Assembly: GCF_900103445.1 (NCBI RefSeq)
Contig: NZ_FNHS01000018.1
Span: 41,943-105,942, forward strand
Reading direction: 5' to 3'
From: Methylobacterium phyllostachyos
GTDB lineage: Bacteria > Pseudomonadota > Alphaproteobacteria > Rhizobiales > Beijerinckiaceae
DNA length: 64,000 nucleotides
Below are positions 9,655 to 17,891 of the stretch, piece by piece (within the stretch, counting starts at the first letter, position 1; each line of letters begins with the position of its first letter). The position numbers and the translations under genes are program-made. The notes beneath the pieces were generated by a model that did no database searches, was not told where the DNA came from, and was given only the letters and a program-made list of their open reading frames with translations.

Positions 9655-9796
9655 CGGACCCGAAGCTCCTGTGAAGGACGAACCGATTGTCGGCCGCCGT
9701 CCAGGAGACGGAAAGGTCAAAGAGACTGCAGGTCCGCGTGGGCCTTGCGCGTATTGGCAGCACTTGTTCGCGCAGTGGGCCGCTTTCAGTGGAAAA

Positions 9797-9810
9797 CGTC
9801 AAAATTGACG
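9797..9810. promoter_or_regulatory. dyad CGTCAA-AA-TTGACG, possible operator
   Basis: Two perfect six-base arms (CGTCAA / TTGACG) are separated by two bases, in the middle of the divergent region and in locally AT-richer DNA. It fits a site for a dimeric repressor or activator; the regulator is unknown. Confidence 0.4.
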
Positions 9811-9915
9811 CTTCGAATACGTGCGCGCCTGTCGTTTGCCTTGGGTCAGCGCCGCTTGGCACGACCTGCGTGGGTCTGAGCCGCGAACGCCGCCCGACCG
9901 AACCGCGCACCACAG

Positions 9916-9932
9916 CTGGCACGCTTCTTGTG
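9916..9932 (+). promoter_or_regulatory. sigma-54-like -24/-12 element upstream of the importer at 10128
   Basis: CTGGCACGCTTCTTGTG matches the -24 box (TGGCACG) perfectly and TTG of the -12 box, but the invariant GC is GT. Another TTGGCACG-containing element with a poor -12 box lies at 9856-9872. Confidence 0.35.
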
Positions 9933-10127
9933 ACGTTGCCGCCAGCGCAGCGTCGCCCTGGGCGGCGGCTCCAGGTTGGCGTGCCGTCGAAACCCTGAGG
10001 TGCCGGGAGACCGGATCTCTTCGACCGCTTCGGCCCTGTCCCGAGCCCAAGATCTTCGCGCGTCCGGCCGCAAGCCGACACGCACCGCCCGAAAGTCTCC
10101 GCCATCCGCCTCCTGAGGAGAGCCGCC

Positions 10128-11192
10128 ATGTGCGACCGTCACGGCGACTACCGCGTTCCCAAGTTCACGCCCGACTTCTCACAGTTCAAGCCCAGCCGCA
10201 GGCGCTTCCTCGGCGGCACCGCCGCCGCGCTCACCGTCGCGGTGGGTCCCGGCATGATCGGCCGGGCCGCGGCGGCCACCGGCATCCGGGCGACCCACGG
10301 GACCGGCTTCTGCAACCTGAACTTCTTCCTGGCCGAGGCGATGCAGCTCGCCAAGGATGACGGGCTGACGATCGACTTCGTGAACACCCCGACCTTCTCG
10401 GATCAGGTCACCTTCCTCGGGATGGGCCAAGTCGATGCCGGCGTGATGCCCTATACGAGCTTCATGGCGCTCTACGATGCGGGTGCCCCGGTGAAGATCG
10501 TGGCCGGCGGCGGCATCGAGGGCTGCGTGCTGGTGGCCCAGCCCGGGCTCGACAGCCCGGATAAGCTGAAGGGCAAGACGCTCGGCACCTTCCAGCTCGA
10601 TACGCTCGAGGTCCTGCCCTACGATTGGCTGAAGAAGAACGGCGTCGCCTTCAAGGACATCACGGTCCGCTACATGGGCTCGACCCCGGAGGCCGTGGAG
10701 GCGTTCCGCGCCGGGGCGCTCGACATCATCTCGACGATCGAGCCCTACGGCACGGCGCTGCTCACCGACGTGAAGGGCGCGGTGAAGCTCTCCGACGGCA
10801 CCGACATCTACGGCAAGGGCTACACCGATTGCGTGCTGGCCGTGCGCGACGAGCTGATCGCCAAGAACCCGGCTGCGGTAAAGGCCCTGATCAAGGGGAT
10901 GATGAAGGCGCAGGCCCTGGCCGAGAGCGACCCCCAGGCCGCCCTGAACAAGCTCGTCGGCTCCTACTACAAGACCTCGATGAGCAACGCTCAGCTCGCC
11001 ATGGGCCGGCAGCCCTCGGTGGTGGACGCCCGCAACCAGACGCAGTTCATCCTCGACCGGACCGATTCCGTCGCCGAGATGGGCTACATCAAGAAGAAGC
11101 CCGGCCGCGACGCGATCGACTGGACCCTCCTGGAACAGGTCATCGCCGAGAACCCGGACCTTTACGGCAAGCTCAAGCTGAAGTCGGCCTGA
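10128..11192 (+). CDS. NitT/TauT-type ABC transporter substrate-binding protein
   Basis: This 354-residue periplasmic protein has a Tat-type signal (PSRRRFLGGTAAAL near residues 24-37) and the NMT1/SsuA-like two-lobe fold. Typical stretches are GTGFCNLNFFLAEAMQLAKDDGL at the start of the mature protein (cut here to its family sense), FLGMGQVDAGVMPYTSFMAL, and KGKTLGTFQLDTLEVLPYDWLKKNG. Members bind sulfonates, nitrate, thiamine precursors or heterocyclic nitrogen compounds. A permease and an ATPase follow within the same operon, and a deaminase-type amidohydrolase comes next, so the ligand is plausibly a ring or ureido nitrogen compound (inference). Confidence 0.88.
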   Translation: MCDRHGDYRVPKFTPDFSQFKPSRRRFLGGTAAALTVAVGPGMIGRAAAATGIRATHGTGFCNLNFFLAEAMQLAKDDGLTIDFVNTPTFSDQVTFLGMGQVDAGVMPYTSFMALYDAGAPVKIVAGGGIEGCVLVAQPGLDSPDKLKGKTLGTFQLDTLEVLPYDWLKKNGVAFKDITVRYMGSTPEAVEAFRAGALDIISTIEPYGTALLTDVKGAVKLSDGTDIYGKGYTDCVLAVRDELIAKNPAAVKALIKGMMKAQALAESDPQAALNKLVGSYYKTSMSNAQLAMGRQPSVVDARNQTQFILDRTDSVAEMGYIKKKPGRDAIDWTLLEQVIAENPDLYGKLKLKSA

Positions 11193-11196
11193 GCGG

Positions 11197-12123
11197 ATGG
11201 CCGTCGATCTCGCGCGCGCCGCCGTCCCGCACGTCCGGCCGCGCCTCCCGTTCGGTCAGCGCCTCGCGCTGCCCGACGGCTTCGTCCCGCTCCTGCAACG
11301 GACCGGCTGGATGCTGGTCTCGGTCGGCTGCTTCGCCGGCCTCTGGGAGCTGCTCTGGGCGTTCGGCATCGCCGACGCCAAGCTCCTGCCGCCGCCGCAC
11401 ATCTTCCTCGGCAACCTCGCCGAGCAGGCGCGCTTCTTCAACACCGCCCAGCGCTGGCAGATCGGCACCGGGATGAACGCGGGCCCGAGCCCCGCCATGG
11501 CGGTGTTGATCACGGTCCTCGCCTCCACGGGTCGGGTCCTGGCGGGCCTCGCCCTGGCCGCCACCCTGTCGATCCTGGTGGGCGTGGCGATCCGCTACGT
11601 CGTGCTGGTGGAGCGGCTGACGCTGCCGACCATCACGCTGCTGGCGCCGGTCTCGCCGATCGCGTGGCTGCCGGTGGCGATCTTCATGTTCGGGATCGGC
11701 AACGCCCCGGCGATCTTCATGGTGTTCATCGCCCTGTTCTTCACGATGGTCCTCTCGACCATCCACCAGATCGACGGGGTCAACCGGAACTACATCAACG
11801 TCGCCCGGACCATGGGGGCGTCGAAGCGCCAGATCTACGCGCGGGTGATCGTGCCGGCGATCCTGCCGGGGCTGCTTGCGGTGCTCCGCCTCAACCTGTT
11901 CGGCGCCTGGATGGTGGTGCTCGTCGCCGAGGCGACCGGCGTCGGCTACGGGCTCGGCCAGGTGATCATGCTGGCGCGCAATACCTTCAACCCGTCGCTG
12001 GTCTTCTTCACCATCACGCTGATCGGCCTGCTCGGCTTCGCCTTCGACCTGCTGTTCCGTCTGGTCCAGCGGCGGATGCTGTACTGGCTGCCACGCGACG
12101 CGGGGTCCTCCCTTGGTCTCTGA
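11197..12123 (+). CDS. NitT/TauT-type ABC transporter permease
   Basis: This 308-residue inner-membrane protein has six hydrophobic segments. The coupling motif ARTMGASKRQIYARVIVPAILPG (EAA loop, around residue 205) contacts the ATPase. The N-terminal about 35 residues are cytoplasmic and proline/arginine-rich. It starts four bases after the binding-protein gene and its end overlaps the ATPase gene by 11 bases, so all three make one importer. Confidence 0.9.
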   Translation: MAVDLARAAVPHVRPRLPFGQRLALPDGFVPLLQRTGWMLVSVGCFAGLWELLWAFGIADAKLLPPPHIFLGNLAEQARFFNTAQRWQIGTGMNAGPSPAMAVLITVLASTGRVLAGLALAATLSILVGVAIRYVVLVERLTLPTITLLAPVSPIAWLPVAIFMFGIGNAPAIFMVFIALFFTMVLSTIHQIDGVNRNYINVARTMGASKRQIYARVIVPAILPGLLAVLRLNLFGAWMVVLVAEATGVGYGLGQVIMLARNTFNPSLVFFTITLIGLLGFAFDLLFRLVQRRMLYWLPRDAGSSLGL

Positions 12124-12904
12124 AGCCGTCTCCTGCCACGGCGTCGCCAAGGTCTGGTCGGCCGGCACCGCCCGCGCCCACGAGGCCCTGCGCGACATCG
12201 ACCTGACCGTGCAGCCCGGCGAGTTCGTGGTGTTCCTCGGACCCTCGGGCTGCGGGAAGAGCACGCTGCTCTACCTGATCGCCGGGCTCGAACCCGCCTC
12301 CGGGGGCGAACTCCTGGCCTTCGGCACACCGGTCACTGGCCCGTCGCCGGAGCGCAGCCTGATCTTCCAGGAGACCTCGCTGCTGCCCTGGCTCAGCGTC
12401 TGGCAGAACGTCAGCTTCGGGCTGTCGCTGAAGGGCGTGCCGGAGGCCGAGCGCCGGAGCATCGCCCGCACGGCGCTCCAGCGGGTCGGCCTCGCCGAAG
12501 CCTTCGACAAGCGGCCCGACGAGCTGTCGGGCGGCATGCGCCAGCGCGTGGCGGTGGCCCGGGCGCTCGCCATGCGCCCGAAGGTGCTGCTGATGGACGA
12601 GCCCTTTGCGGCGCTCGACGTCCAGACCCGCCAGAAGATGCAGGACTTCCTGCTCGATGTCTGGCGCGACAGCGGCGCCTCGGTGCTTTTCGTGACCCAC
12701 CACATCGACGAGGCGGTGGCGCTCGCCGACCGGGTGGTGGTGTTCACCGCGAGGCCGGGGCGGATCAAGACGATCGTGCGCAACGACCTTGCCCGCCCGC
12801 GCGACCCGTTCTCCCCCGAGGCCGAGGCGATGCGGCGGCATCTCACCGAGCTTCTGCGCGACGAGGTCGACCGGGCCTTCGCCGAGCAGGAAGCGCTCGT
12901 CTGA
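12113..12904 (+). CDS. NitT/TauT-type ABC transporter ATP-binding protein
   Basis: This 263-residue ATPase has Walker A GPSGCGKS (residues 43-50), signature LSGGMRQRVAVARALAM, Walker B VLLMDEPFAALD and the switch histidine in VTHHIDEAV. These are the SsuB/TauB-type features. The start is taken as TTG at 12113, which overlaps the permease end by 11 bases; no ATG gives a sensible N-terminus. The gene is followed after 28 bases by the amidohydrolase. Confidence 0.88.
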   Translation: MVSEAVSCHGVAKVWSAGTARAHEALRDIDLTVQPGEFVVFLGPSGCGKSTLLYLIAGLEPASGGELLAFGTPVTGPSPERSLIFQETSLLPWLSVWQNVSFGLSLKGVPEAERRSIARTALQRVGLAEAFDKRPDELSGGMRQRVAVARALAMRPKVLLMDEPFAALDVQTRQKMQDFLLDVWRDSGASVLFVTHHIDEAVALADRVVVFTARPGRIKTIVRNDLARPRDPFSPEAEAMRRHLTELLRDEVDRAFAEQEALV

Positions 12905-12932
12905 CCCTTTCCCAATCAAGACGGACCCAACC

Positions 12933-14474
12933 ATGGCCACATCGCTGATCCGCAGCCGGCGGATGATCACCCGTACCCTCGATCACGATCGCTGGGAGGA
13001 GATCGCCGACGGCGCGGTGCTGCAGACGGACGGGATCATCGCGGCGGTCGGCACCTATGCGGACCTGCATGCCCGCTACCCCGACGCCCCCGTGATCGGC
13101 TCCGGCCGGGAGATCCTGCTGCCGGGCTTCGTCAACGGCCACCACCATGTCGGCCTGACGCCGGTGCAGCTCGGCTCCCCCGACATGCCGCTGGAACTGT
13201 GGTTCGTCACCCGCATGGTGGCGCGCAACCTGAACCTCTATCTCGACACCCTGTATTCGGCCTTCGAGATGGTCGGATCCGGGATCACCACGGTCCAGCA
13301 CATCCACGGCTGGATGCCCGGCAGCCTGGAGGAGGTGGAGGCGCGCTCCAACGAGGTGCTGCGCGCCTATCGCGACATCGGCATGCGGGTCTCGTACTGC
13401 TTCGCGGTCCGCGACCAGAACCGCCTCGTCTACCAGGCCGACATGGACTTCGTGGCGAGCCTGCCGGCGCCGCTGCAGGACCCGATGAAGCGCTGGTTCG
13501 AGCGCTTCCAGATGTCCCTGGAGGACAATTTCTCCCTGTTCCGCAGCCTGCACAGCGGACAGGAAGGCGCCAGCCGGGCCAAGATCCAGCTCGCGCCCGC
13601 CAACCTGCACTGGTGCTCGGACGCGGCCCTCGAAGGCTTGGCGGGGCTCTCCGAATCCTACGACGTGCCGATGCACATGCACCTCGTCGAGACCGCCTAC
13701 CAGAAGGCCTATGCCGAGAAGCGCGGCGGCGGCACCGCGCTCGAATATCTCGATCGGTTCGGCATGCTCGGGCCCCGCCTGACGCTCGGCCACGGCGTCT
13801 GGCTCAACGAAGCCGACATCGACCGGGTCGCGGCGACCGGCACCTGCATCTGCCACAACTGCTCGTCGAACTTCCGGCTGCGCTCCGGCGTGGCGGCGCT
13901 GAACCGCTTCGAGGCGAAGGGGATCAACACGGCGATCGGCCTCGACGAGGCCGGCATCAACGACGACCGCGACATGCTTCAGGAGATGCGTCTCGTGCTG
14001 CGCGCCCACCGGGTGCCCGGCATGGACGAGGCCGACGTGCCCGGCATGGCGCAGGTACTGCGGATGGCCACGGTCGGCGGCGCCCGCACCACCCCCTACG
14101 GCGACAGCCTGGGCACGATCGAAGTCGGCAAGGGCGCCGACCTCGTCCTGCTCGACTGGAACCAGATCGCCTACCCGTATCTCGACCCGGAGACGCCGCT
14201 CCTCGACGCGGTGATCCAGCGGGCCAAGACCGGCGGCGTCACCACGGTGCTGTGCGAGGGCGAGGTGCTCTACGCCGACGGGCGCTTCACCCGGGTCGAC
14301 AAGGACGCCGCCCTGAAGGCGCTCCACGACGACCTGTCGCGGGCGCTCTCTGACGACGAGGTCGAGCGGCGCCAGCTCTCGAAGGCGCTGCTGCCCCATG
14401 CCCGCCGCTTCTACGCCGACTATATCGACCCGTCGCGTCACGAGCCGTTCTACCGCCCGAGTTCGCGCGTCTGA
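12933..14474 (+). CDS. amidohydrolase-superfamily deaminase (ATZ/TRZ/cytosine-deaminase-like)
   Basis: This 513-residue cytoplasmic enzyme has the metal site of mononuclear amidohydrolases: H70-x-H72 in GFVNGHHHVGL, H250 in PMHMHLVE, H287 in LGHGVW and D338 in GLDEAGIND. This pattern is found in cytosine, guanine and s-triazine hydrolases/deaminases, which remove an amino group from a heterocycle. Being directly downstream of an importer and before a hydantoin-racemase-like gene suggests it acts on an imported heterocyclic nitrogen compound. It could also be an 8-oxoguanine or ureido-compound hydrolase; sequence alone does not decide. Confidence 0.85.
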   Translation: MATSLIRSRRMITRTLDHDRWEEIADGAVLQTDGIIAAVGTYADLHARYPDAPVIGSGREILLPGFVNGHHHVGLTPVQLGSPDMPLELWFVTRMVARNLNLYLDTLYSAFEMVGSGITTVQHIHGWMPGSLEEVEARSNEVLRAYRDIGMRVSYCFAVRDQNRLVYQADMDFVASLPAPLQDPMKRWFERFQMSLEDNFSLFRSLHSGQEGASRAKIQLAPANLHWCSDAALEGLAGLSESYDVPMHMHLVETAYQKAYAEKRGGGTALEYLDRFGMLGPRLTLGHGVWLNEADIDRVAATGTCICHNCSSNFRLRSGVAALNRFEAKGINTAIGLDEAGINDDRDMLQEMRLVLRAHRVPGMDEADVPGMAQVLRMATVGGARTTPYGDSLGTIEVGKGADLVLLDWNQIAYPYLDPETPLLDAVIQRAKTGGVTTVLCEGEVLYADGRFTRVDKDAALKALHDDLSRALSDDEVERRQLSKALLPHARRFYADYIDPSRHEPFYRPSSRV

Positions 14475-14478
14475 CGGC

Positions 14479-15237
14479 GTGCGGCTCCTCCTCGTCAACC
14501 CGAACACCTCGGCGGCCATGACGGCGCGGATGGAGGCGGCCGCGGCGGCCTCGCTCGCTCCCGACGCGGCGCTCACCGCGGTCACGGCGGCCCGGGGCCT
14601 GCCCTACATCGCGAGCCGCGCGGAGGCGCAGCTCGCGGGGTCCGCGGTGCTGGAGATCCTGGCCGAGCACCAGGCCGGCTACGACGCCGCCGTGATCGCG
14701 GCCTTCGGCGATCCCGGATTGATCGCGGCGCGGGAGCTGTTCGATCTGCCCGTTGTCGGCATGGCCGAGGCGGCGATGCTCACCGCCTGTCAGCTCGGCC
14801 AGCGCTTCGGCCTCGTGACCTTCTCGGGCACATTGTTACCCTGGTACGAGGATGCGGTCGCCCTCGCCGGCCTGTTGGGCCGCTGCGCCTGCGTCCGGGC
14901 GGTGGCGGCGGGCTTCCGCTCGGTCACGGAGGTCCAGCACGAGTTGGAGGCCGAGATCGTCACCCTGGCCAACCGGGCGGTCACCGAGGACGGGGCCGAC
15001 GCGGTGATCCTGGCCGGGGCCCCGCTCACCGGCCTCGCCCTCCGGGTCGGCGATGCGGTGCCGGTACCGCTGATCGACCCGCTGGCGGCCGCCCTCGGTC
15101 AGGCGCAGGCGCTGGTCCGGCTCGGAGCGCAGCCGCCGCGGGCGGGCCGCTTTGCCCGGCCCCCGGCCAAGCCCGCCACCGGGCTGGCACCGGCCCTGCG
15201 GCGGCGGATCGAGCGGCGTGACGCCGACGATCTCTAA
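14479..15237 (+). CDS. aspartate/glutamate/hydantoin racemase family protein
   Basis: This 252-residue protein begins RLLLVNPNTSAAMTARM, the hallmark start of hydantoin racemases (HyuA/HyuE). The two catalytic cysteines of this two-domain family are expected in the first and second half. In the first half the usual cysteine-containing CFGDPG-like motif reads AAFGDPGL, so the cysteine seems replaced by alanine. The second-half region reads ILAGAPLTG, where CAG is normal, so that cysteine is missing too. It may therefore be a non-racemase member, for example an allantoin-racemase relative or a decarboxylase. The start is GTG, four bases after the amidohydrolase stop. Confidence 0.75.
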   Translation: MRLLLVNPNTSAAMTARMEAAAAASLAPDAALTAVTAARGLPYIASRAEAQLAGSAVLEILAEHQAGYDAAVIAAFGDPGLIAARELFDLPVVGMAEAAMLTACQLGQRFGLVTFSGTLLPWYEDAVALAGLLGRCACVRAVAAGFRSVTEVQHELEAEIVTLANRAVTEDGADAVILAGAPLTGLALRVGDAVPVPLIDPLAAALGQAQALVRLGAQPPRAGRFARPPAKPATGLAPALRRRIERRDADDL

Positions 15238-15247
15238 GGCGGATTGC

Positions 15248-15982
15248 TCAACCCGGCGCAAACACGCTGCCCCAGCCGGTGATCGCCGCGGTGTCCAAGC
15301 CGGCGAGGTCCATCGCCTTCCAGAGACTGACCGCCACGGAATCGTAGACCGGGATCCCGAGTTCCGCCTCGAGCGCGGGCGCGAGGGCGGCCCCCGCGAG
15401 GTTGGTGCAGACGATGGCGGCGGCCTCCGCGCCCTCGGCCGCGACGGCGCGCACCATCGCGGCGATCTCGGTTTCTTCGGCTTCCGCGAAGGCGAAATTC
15501 TCCGATCGGCCGAGGTGCCGCTCGGCCGAGCAGTCGAGTCCGTCAGCCTGCCAGTTCGCCTGGATTCGCGCCTGGACGTCTCCCGTATAAGGCGTCACCA
15601 ACCCGACACGCCTGATCCCGCGCCGGCGGAACAGGTCGCGGAAGGCGAGCGCCGAGGTCGAAGCGGGCACGCCGGTCCGCTGCGTGATCGCCGCGGACAG
15701 GGCTTCATCGTTCGCGAAGCCGAGCCAGGCGCCCGCCGTCCCGTTCCACAGGATCGCCGCGATCCGGGCATCGGCCAGCAGCTCGGCGGCAGCCAGCATC
15801 GGTGCCTGATCGAACTGGCCGAGGGCGGCGCTCGACAGGCCGATCTGCGTCACGCGCAGGCGCGCGAAATGGGCTGTGATCCCAGGCTGCCCGGCCAGCA
15901 GGCGCGCCGTCATCGGTTCGAGGACGCTGTTCGAGGACGGCGTCAGCATCCCGAGCCTGACCGTCTGCCGCGTGTCTACCAT
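15248..15982 (-). CDS. maleate isomerase / arylmalonate decarboxylase-like protein
   Basis: This 244-residue protein belongs to the Asp/Glu racemase superfamily branch with maleate cis-trans isomerase and arylmalonate decarboxylase: the N-terminal LGMLTPSSNSVLEPMT and the central RVGLVTPYTGDVQ are typical. In the first half the motif reads LWNGTAGAW, where a cysteine is usual. In the second half VCTNLAG keeps the cysteine. It would act on a small dicarboxylate-like compound such as an end product of ring opening in the neighbouring pathway. It converges with the racemase-like gene (10 bases apart) and diverges from the carbamoylase gene. Confidence 0.75.
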   Translation of the reverse strand: MVDTRQTVRLGMLTPSSNSVLEPMTARLLAGQPGITAHFARLRVTQIGLSSAALGQFDQAPMLAAAELLADARIAAILWNGTAGAWLGFANDEALSAAITQRTGVPASTSALAFRDLFRRRGIRRVGLVTPYTGDVQARIQANWQADGLDCSAERHLGRSENFAFAEAEETEIAAMVRAVAAEGAEAAAIVCTNLAGAALAPALEAELGIPVYDSVAVSLWKAMDLAGLDTAAITGWGSVFAPG

Positions 15983-16051
15983 CGAGACCCTCTCTCGGTT
16001 GCGGCCCGGCGCGAGCCCCGCCGTGCCGTGGCAAGGATCGTTCCGGCGCGT

Positions 16052-16068
16052 ATGGCACGGACGTGGCA
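16052..16068 (+). promoter_or_regulatory. sigma-54-type promoter for the carbamoylase gene
   Basis: ATGGCACGGACGTGGCA agrees with the RpoN consensus YTGGCACGRNNNTTGCW except at the first base and one T of the -12 box. GG and GC are exactly ten bases apart. The predicted start lies near 16080, about 37 bases before the ATG at 16117. Confidence 0.6.
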
Positions 16069-16116
16069 GGGTGGTGCCGATGCGGGTCGTTCAGCCCGCC
16101 CATTGGGAGCGTCGGG

Positions 16117-17403
16117 ATGGACGGGGTATCGGCGATCGGCACGGCGGTTCACAGGCAACGCGACCGGGTGAAGGCCCTGTTCGAAGACCTCGCCCGCTGT
16201 GGCCGGACGGATCCCGGGTTCACGCGGGCCTCCTACAGCCCGGAGGAGAGTGCCGCCCACGCCGTGGTGGCGCGCTGCGCCGACGCTCTCGGCCTCGCGA
16301 TCCACCGGGATGCCGCGGCCAACACCCTGATGACACTGCCAGGCCGGGACCGGAGCCTGCCGCCGCTCCTGATCGGCTCCCACCTCGACACCGTGGCTCA
16401 GGGCGGCAACTTCGACGGGGCAGCCGGGGTGGTCGCGGGGCTCACCGCCGTCGCGGCGCTCCGCGCGATGGGATTGAGCCCGGCGCGCGACATCACCGTC
16501 ATGGCGATCCGCGCCGAGGAGAGCGTCTGGTTTCAGGTCTCCTACGTCGGAAGCCGGGCGGCGCTCGGAACCCTGCCAGACGGAGCGCTCGACGGGGCCA
16601 GGATCGACAGCGGCCTCAGCCTCGCCGCACACATCGCCCGGGAAGGCGGCGACCCGGACGCGCTGCGCCGCGGCCCGCTCGCCCTCGACGCTGCCGCGAT
16701 CCATGCCTTCCTGGAGGTGCATATCGAGCAGGCGCCCAGCCTGGAGGAGGCCGGAATCCCGGTCGGCCTCTGCACCGGGATCCCCGGCAACATCCGCTAT
16801 CCCGACGTCCAGATCGTGGGGCGCCACGACCATGTCGGCACCCCCCGCCGCTTCCGTTGCGACGCCGCCATGGCGGGTGCCGAGATCGCCCTGACCCTCG
16901 ATCGGGTCTGGGCTGAGCGCGAGGCGGCGGGCTGCCCGATGGCCATCACCTTCGGCCGGTTCCACACCGACGCCGCGGTCCATGGCCTGACCACCGTTCC
17001 CGGCGCGTTCCGGTTCAGCCTCGACATGCGGGCCTACGCGCCCGAAGTGCTGGCGGAACTGGAGGCGGCGTTCCTGGCAGCCGTCAAAGGCGTCTCGGAG
17101 CGCCGGGGCGTCACGGTGGCGCTGGGCGCCCGCGCCGAGGCTGGCGTCGGCACGGTCTGCCCCAGGATCCGCGACGGGCTCGCGGCGGCCGCGGAGGCGC
17201 TCGGCACGCCGACCCGGTCCCTCGGCAGCCCGGCCTCCCACGACGCGGCCGCCTTCGCCAGGGCCGGGGTACCGATGGCCATGCTGTTCGTGCGCAACGC
17301 CCATGGAAGCCACAACCCCCGCGAGGCTATGGCGATCGACGATCTCCTCGAGACTGTCGCGATCCTCACGGTTTGGCTAGTGCAGGAGACTTGCGGCGGC
17401 TGA
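16117..17403 (+). CDS. M20-family Zn-dependent hydrolase (N-carbamoyl-L-amino-acid hydrolase / allantoate amidohydrolase type)
   Basis: This 428-residue protein has the di-metal site of the HyuC/AllC family: GSHLDTVAQGGNFDG with H89, D91 and D100, a following AEES segment, EVHIEQAPSLEE, and a late SPASHDAAAF histidine. These enzymes cut the carbamoyl group from N-carbamoyl amino acids, beta-ureido acids or allantoate, releasing CO2 and ammonia. The dimerisation-domain motif reads HDHVGTPRRF where HAGTTPM is usual, which may alter substrate choice. ATG 16117 is preferred over one 54 bases upstream because it lies just downstream of the predicted sigma-54 start and fits the family N-terminus. 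Confidence 0.85.
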   Translation: MDGVSAIGTAVHRQRDRVKALFEDLARCGRTDPGFTRASYSPEESAAHAVVARCADALGLAIHRDAAANTLMTLPGRDRSLPPLLIGSHLDTVAQGGNFDGAAGVVAGLTAVAALRAMGLSPARDITVMAIRAEESVWFQVSYVGSRAALGTLPDGALDGARIDSGLSLAAHIAREGGDPDALRRGPLALDAAAIHAFLEVHIEQAPSLEEAGIPVGLCTGIPGNIRYPDVQIVGRHDHVGTPRRFRCDAAMAGAEIALTLDRVWAEREAAGCPMAITFGRFHTDAAVHGLTTVPGAFRFSLDMRAYAPEVLAELEAAFLAAVKGVSERRGVTVALGARAEAGVGTVCPRIRDGLAAAAEALGTPTRSLGSPASHDAAAFARAGVPMAMLFVRNAHGSHNPREAMAIDDLLETVAILTVWLVQETCGG

Positions 17404-17733
17404 AAGTCTTGAAATACGCCGGTCGATCAGTTCGCTGAGCAATATCCGCCAAGCGGACGTCGCGCAGGCCGGATCAAGCCGAAGCACAGTCGCAGCTGGG
17501 AAGGTGGCGCGGTCCTGCGCGACCGGGGCTTCACCGATCCGGACGAGGTCCGCGAGATCGGGCATCGCGGCCGGCACTTCATGGTGCCGGGCTACCATCT
17601 GTGCGAGCCCTCGCCGCAGCGCAGTCCTGGCCGGCGGCGTCACGAGCCCGGCCAGCACCGCGTTGACCATCGACGGGCCGGCGCCGTCCAGCGCCCGGAT
17701 CACCCTTCGGTCGCGACCACCCCAGCGTCGCAA
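17377..17733 (-). CDS. unrecognised 118-residue protein or gene fragment
   Basis: This reading frame lies in the 488-base gap after the carbamoylase gene and overlaps its 3' end by 27 bases (convergent). Codons in its middle part favour G/C at the third position as in neighbouring real genes, and the product reads like a soluble helical protein (for example SMVNAVLAGLVTPPARTALR). I do not recognise a family. It could be a remnant of a regulator or metabolic gene, or a chance frame in GC-rich DNA. The rest of the gap (17734-17891) shows nothing else. Confidence 0.3.
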   Translation of the reverse strand: MRRWGGRDRRVIRALDGAGPSMVNAVLAGLVTPPARTALRRGLAQMVARHHEVPAAMPDLADLVRIGEAPVAQDRATFPAATVLRLDPACATSAWRILLSELIDRRISRLSAAASLLH

Positions 17734-17891
17734 GAGCCGGCGGCATGGAGCCTACCGTCATACGGAGGAACCCGGCCGGGCTACTTCAGGCGTGCCCGGG
17801 CGGCGTGCGCCGCCACGGGCATCCCCATGCCCCCCAGGGATCGATGTCCGAGCCCTACCGACGCGCTGCATGAAAGGGACGAGCCTCCTGG

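Larger units (their letters stand above)
9655..10127. promoter_or_regulatory. 473-base divergent control region between two importer operons
   Basis: No convincing gene lies here. The region separates urtA (minus) from an importer operon (plus). It contains a dyad at 9797-9810 and two sigma-54-like elements on the plus strand at 9856-9872 and 9916-9932. A GAGGAG ribosome-binding site sits about ten bases before the ATG at 10128. Confidence 0.6.
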
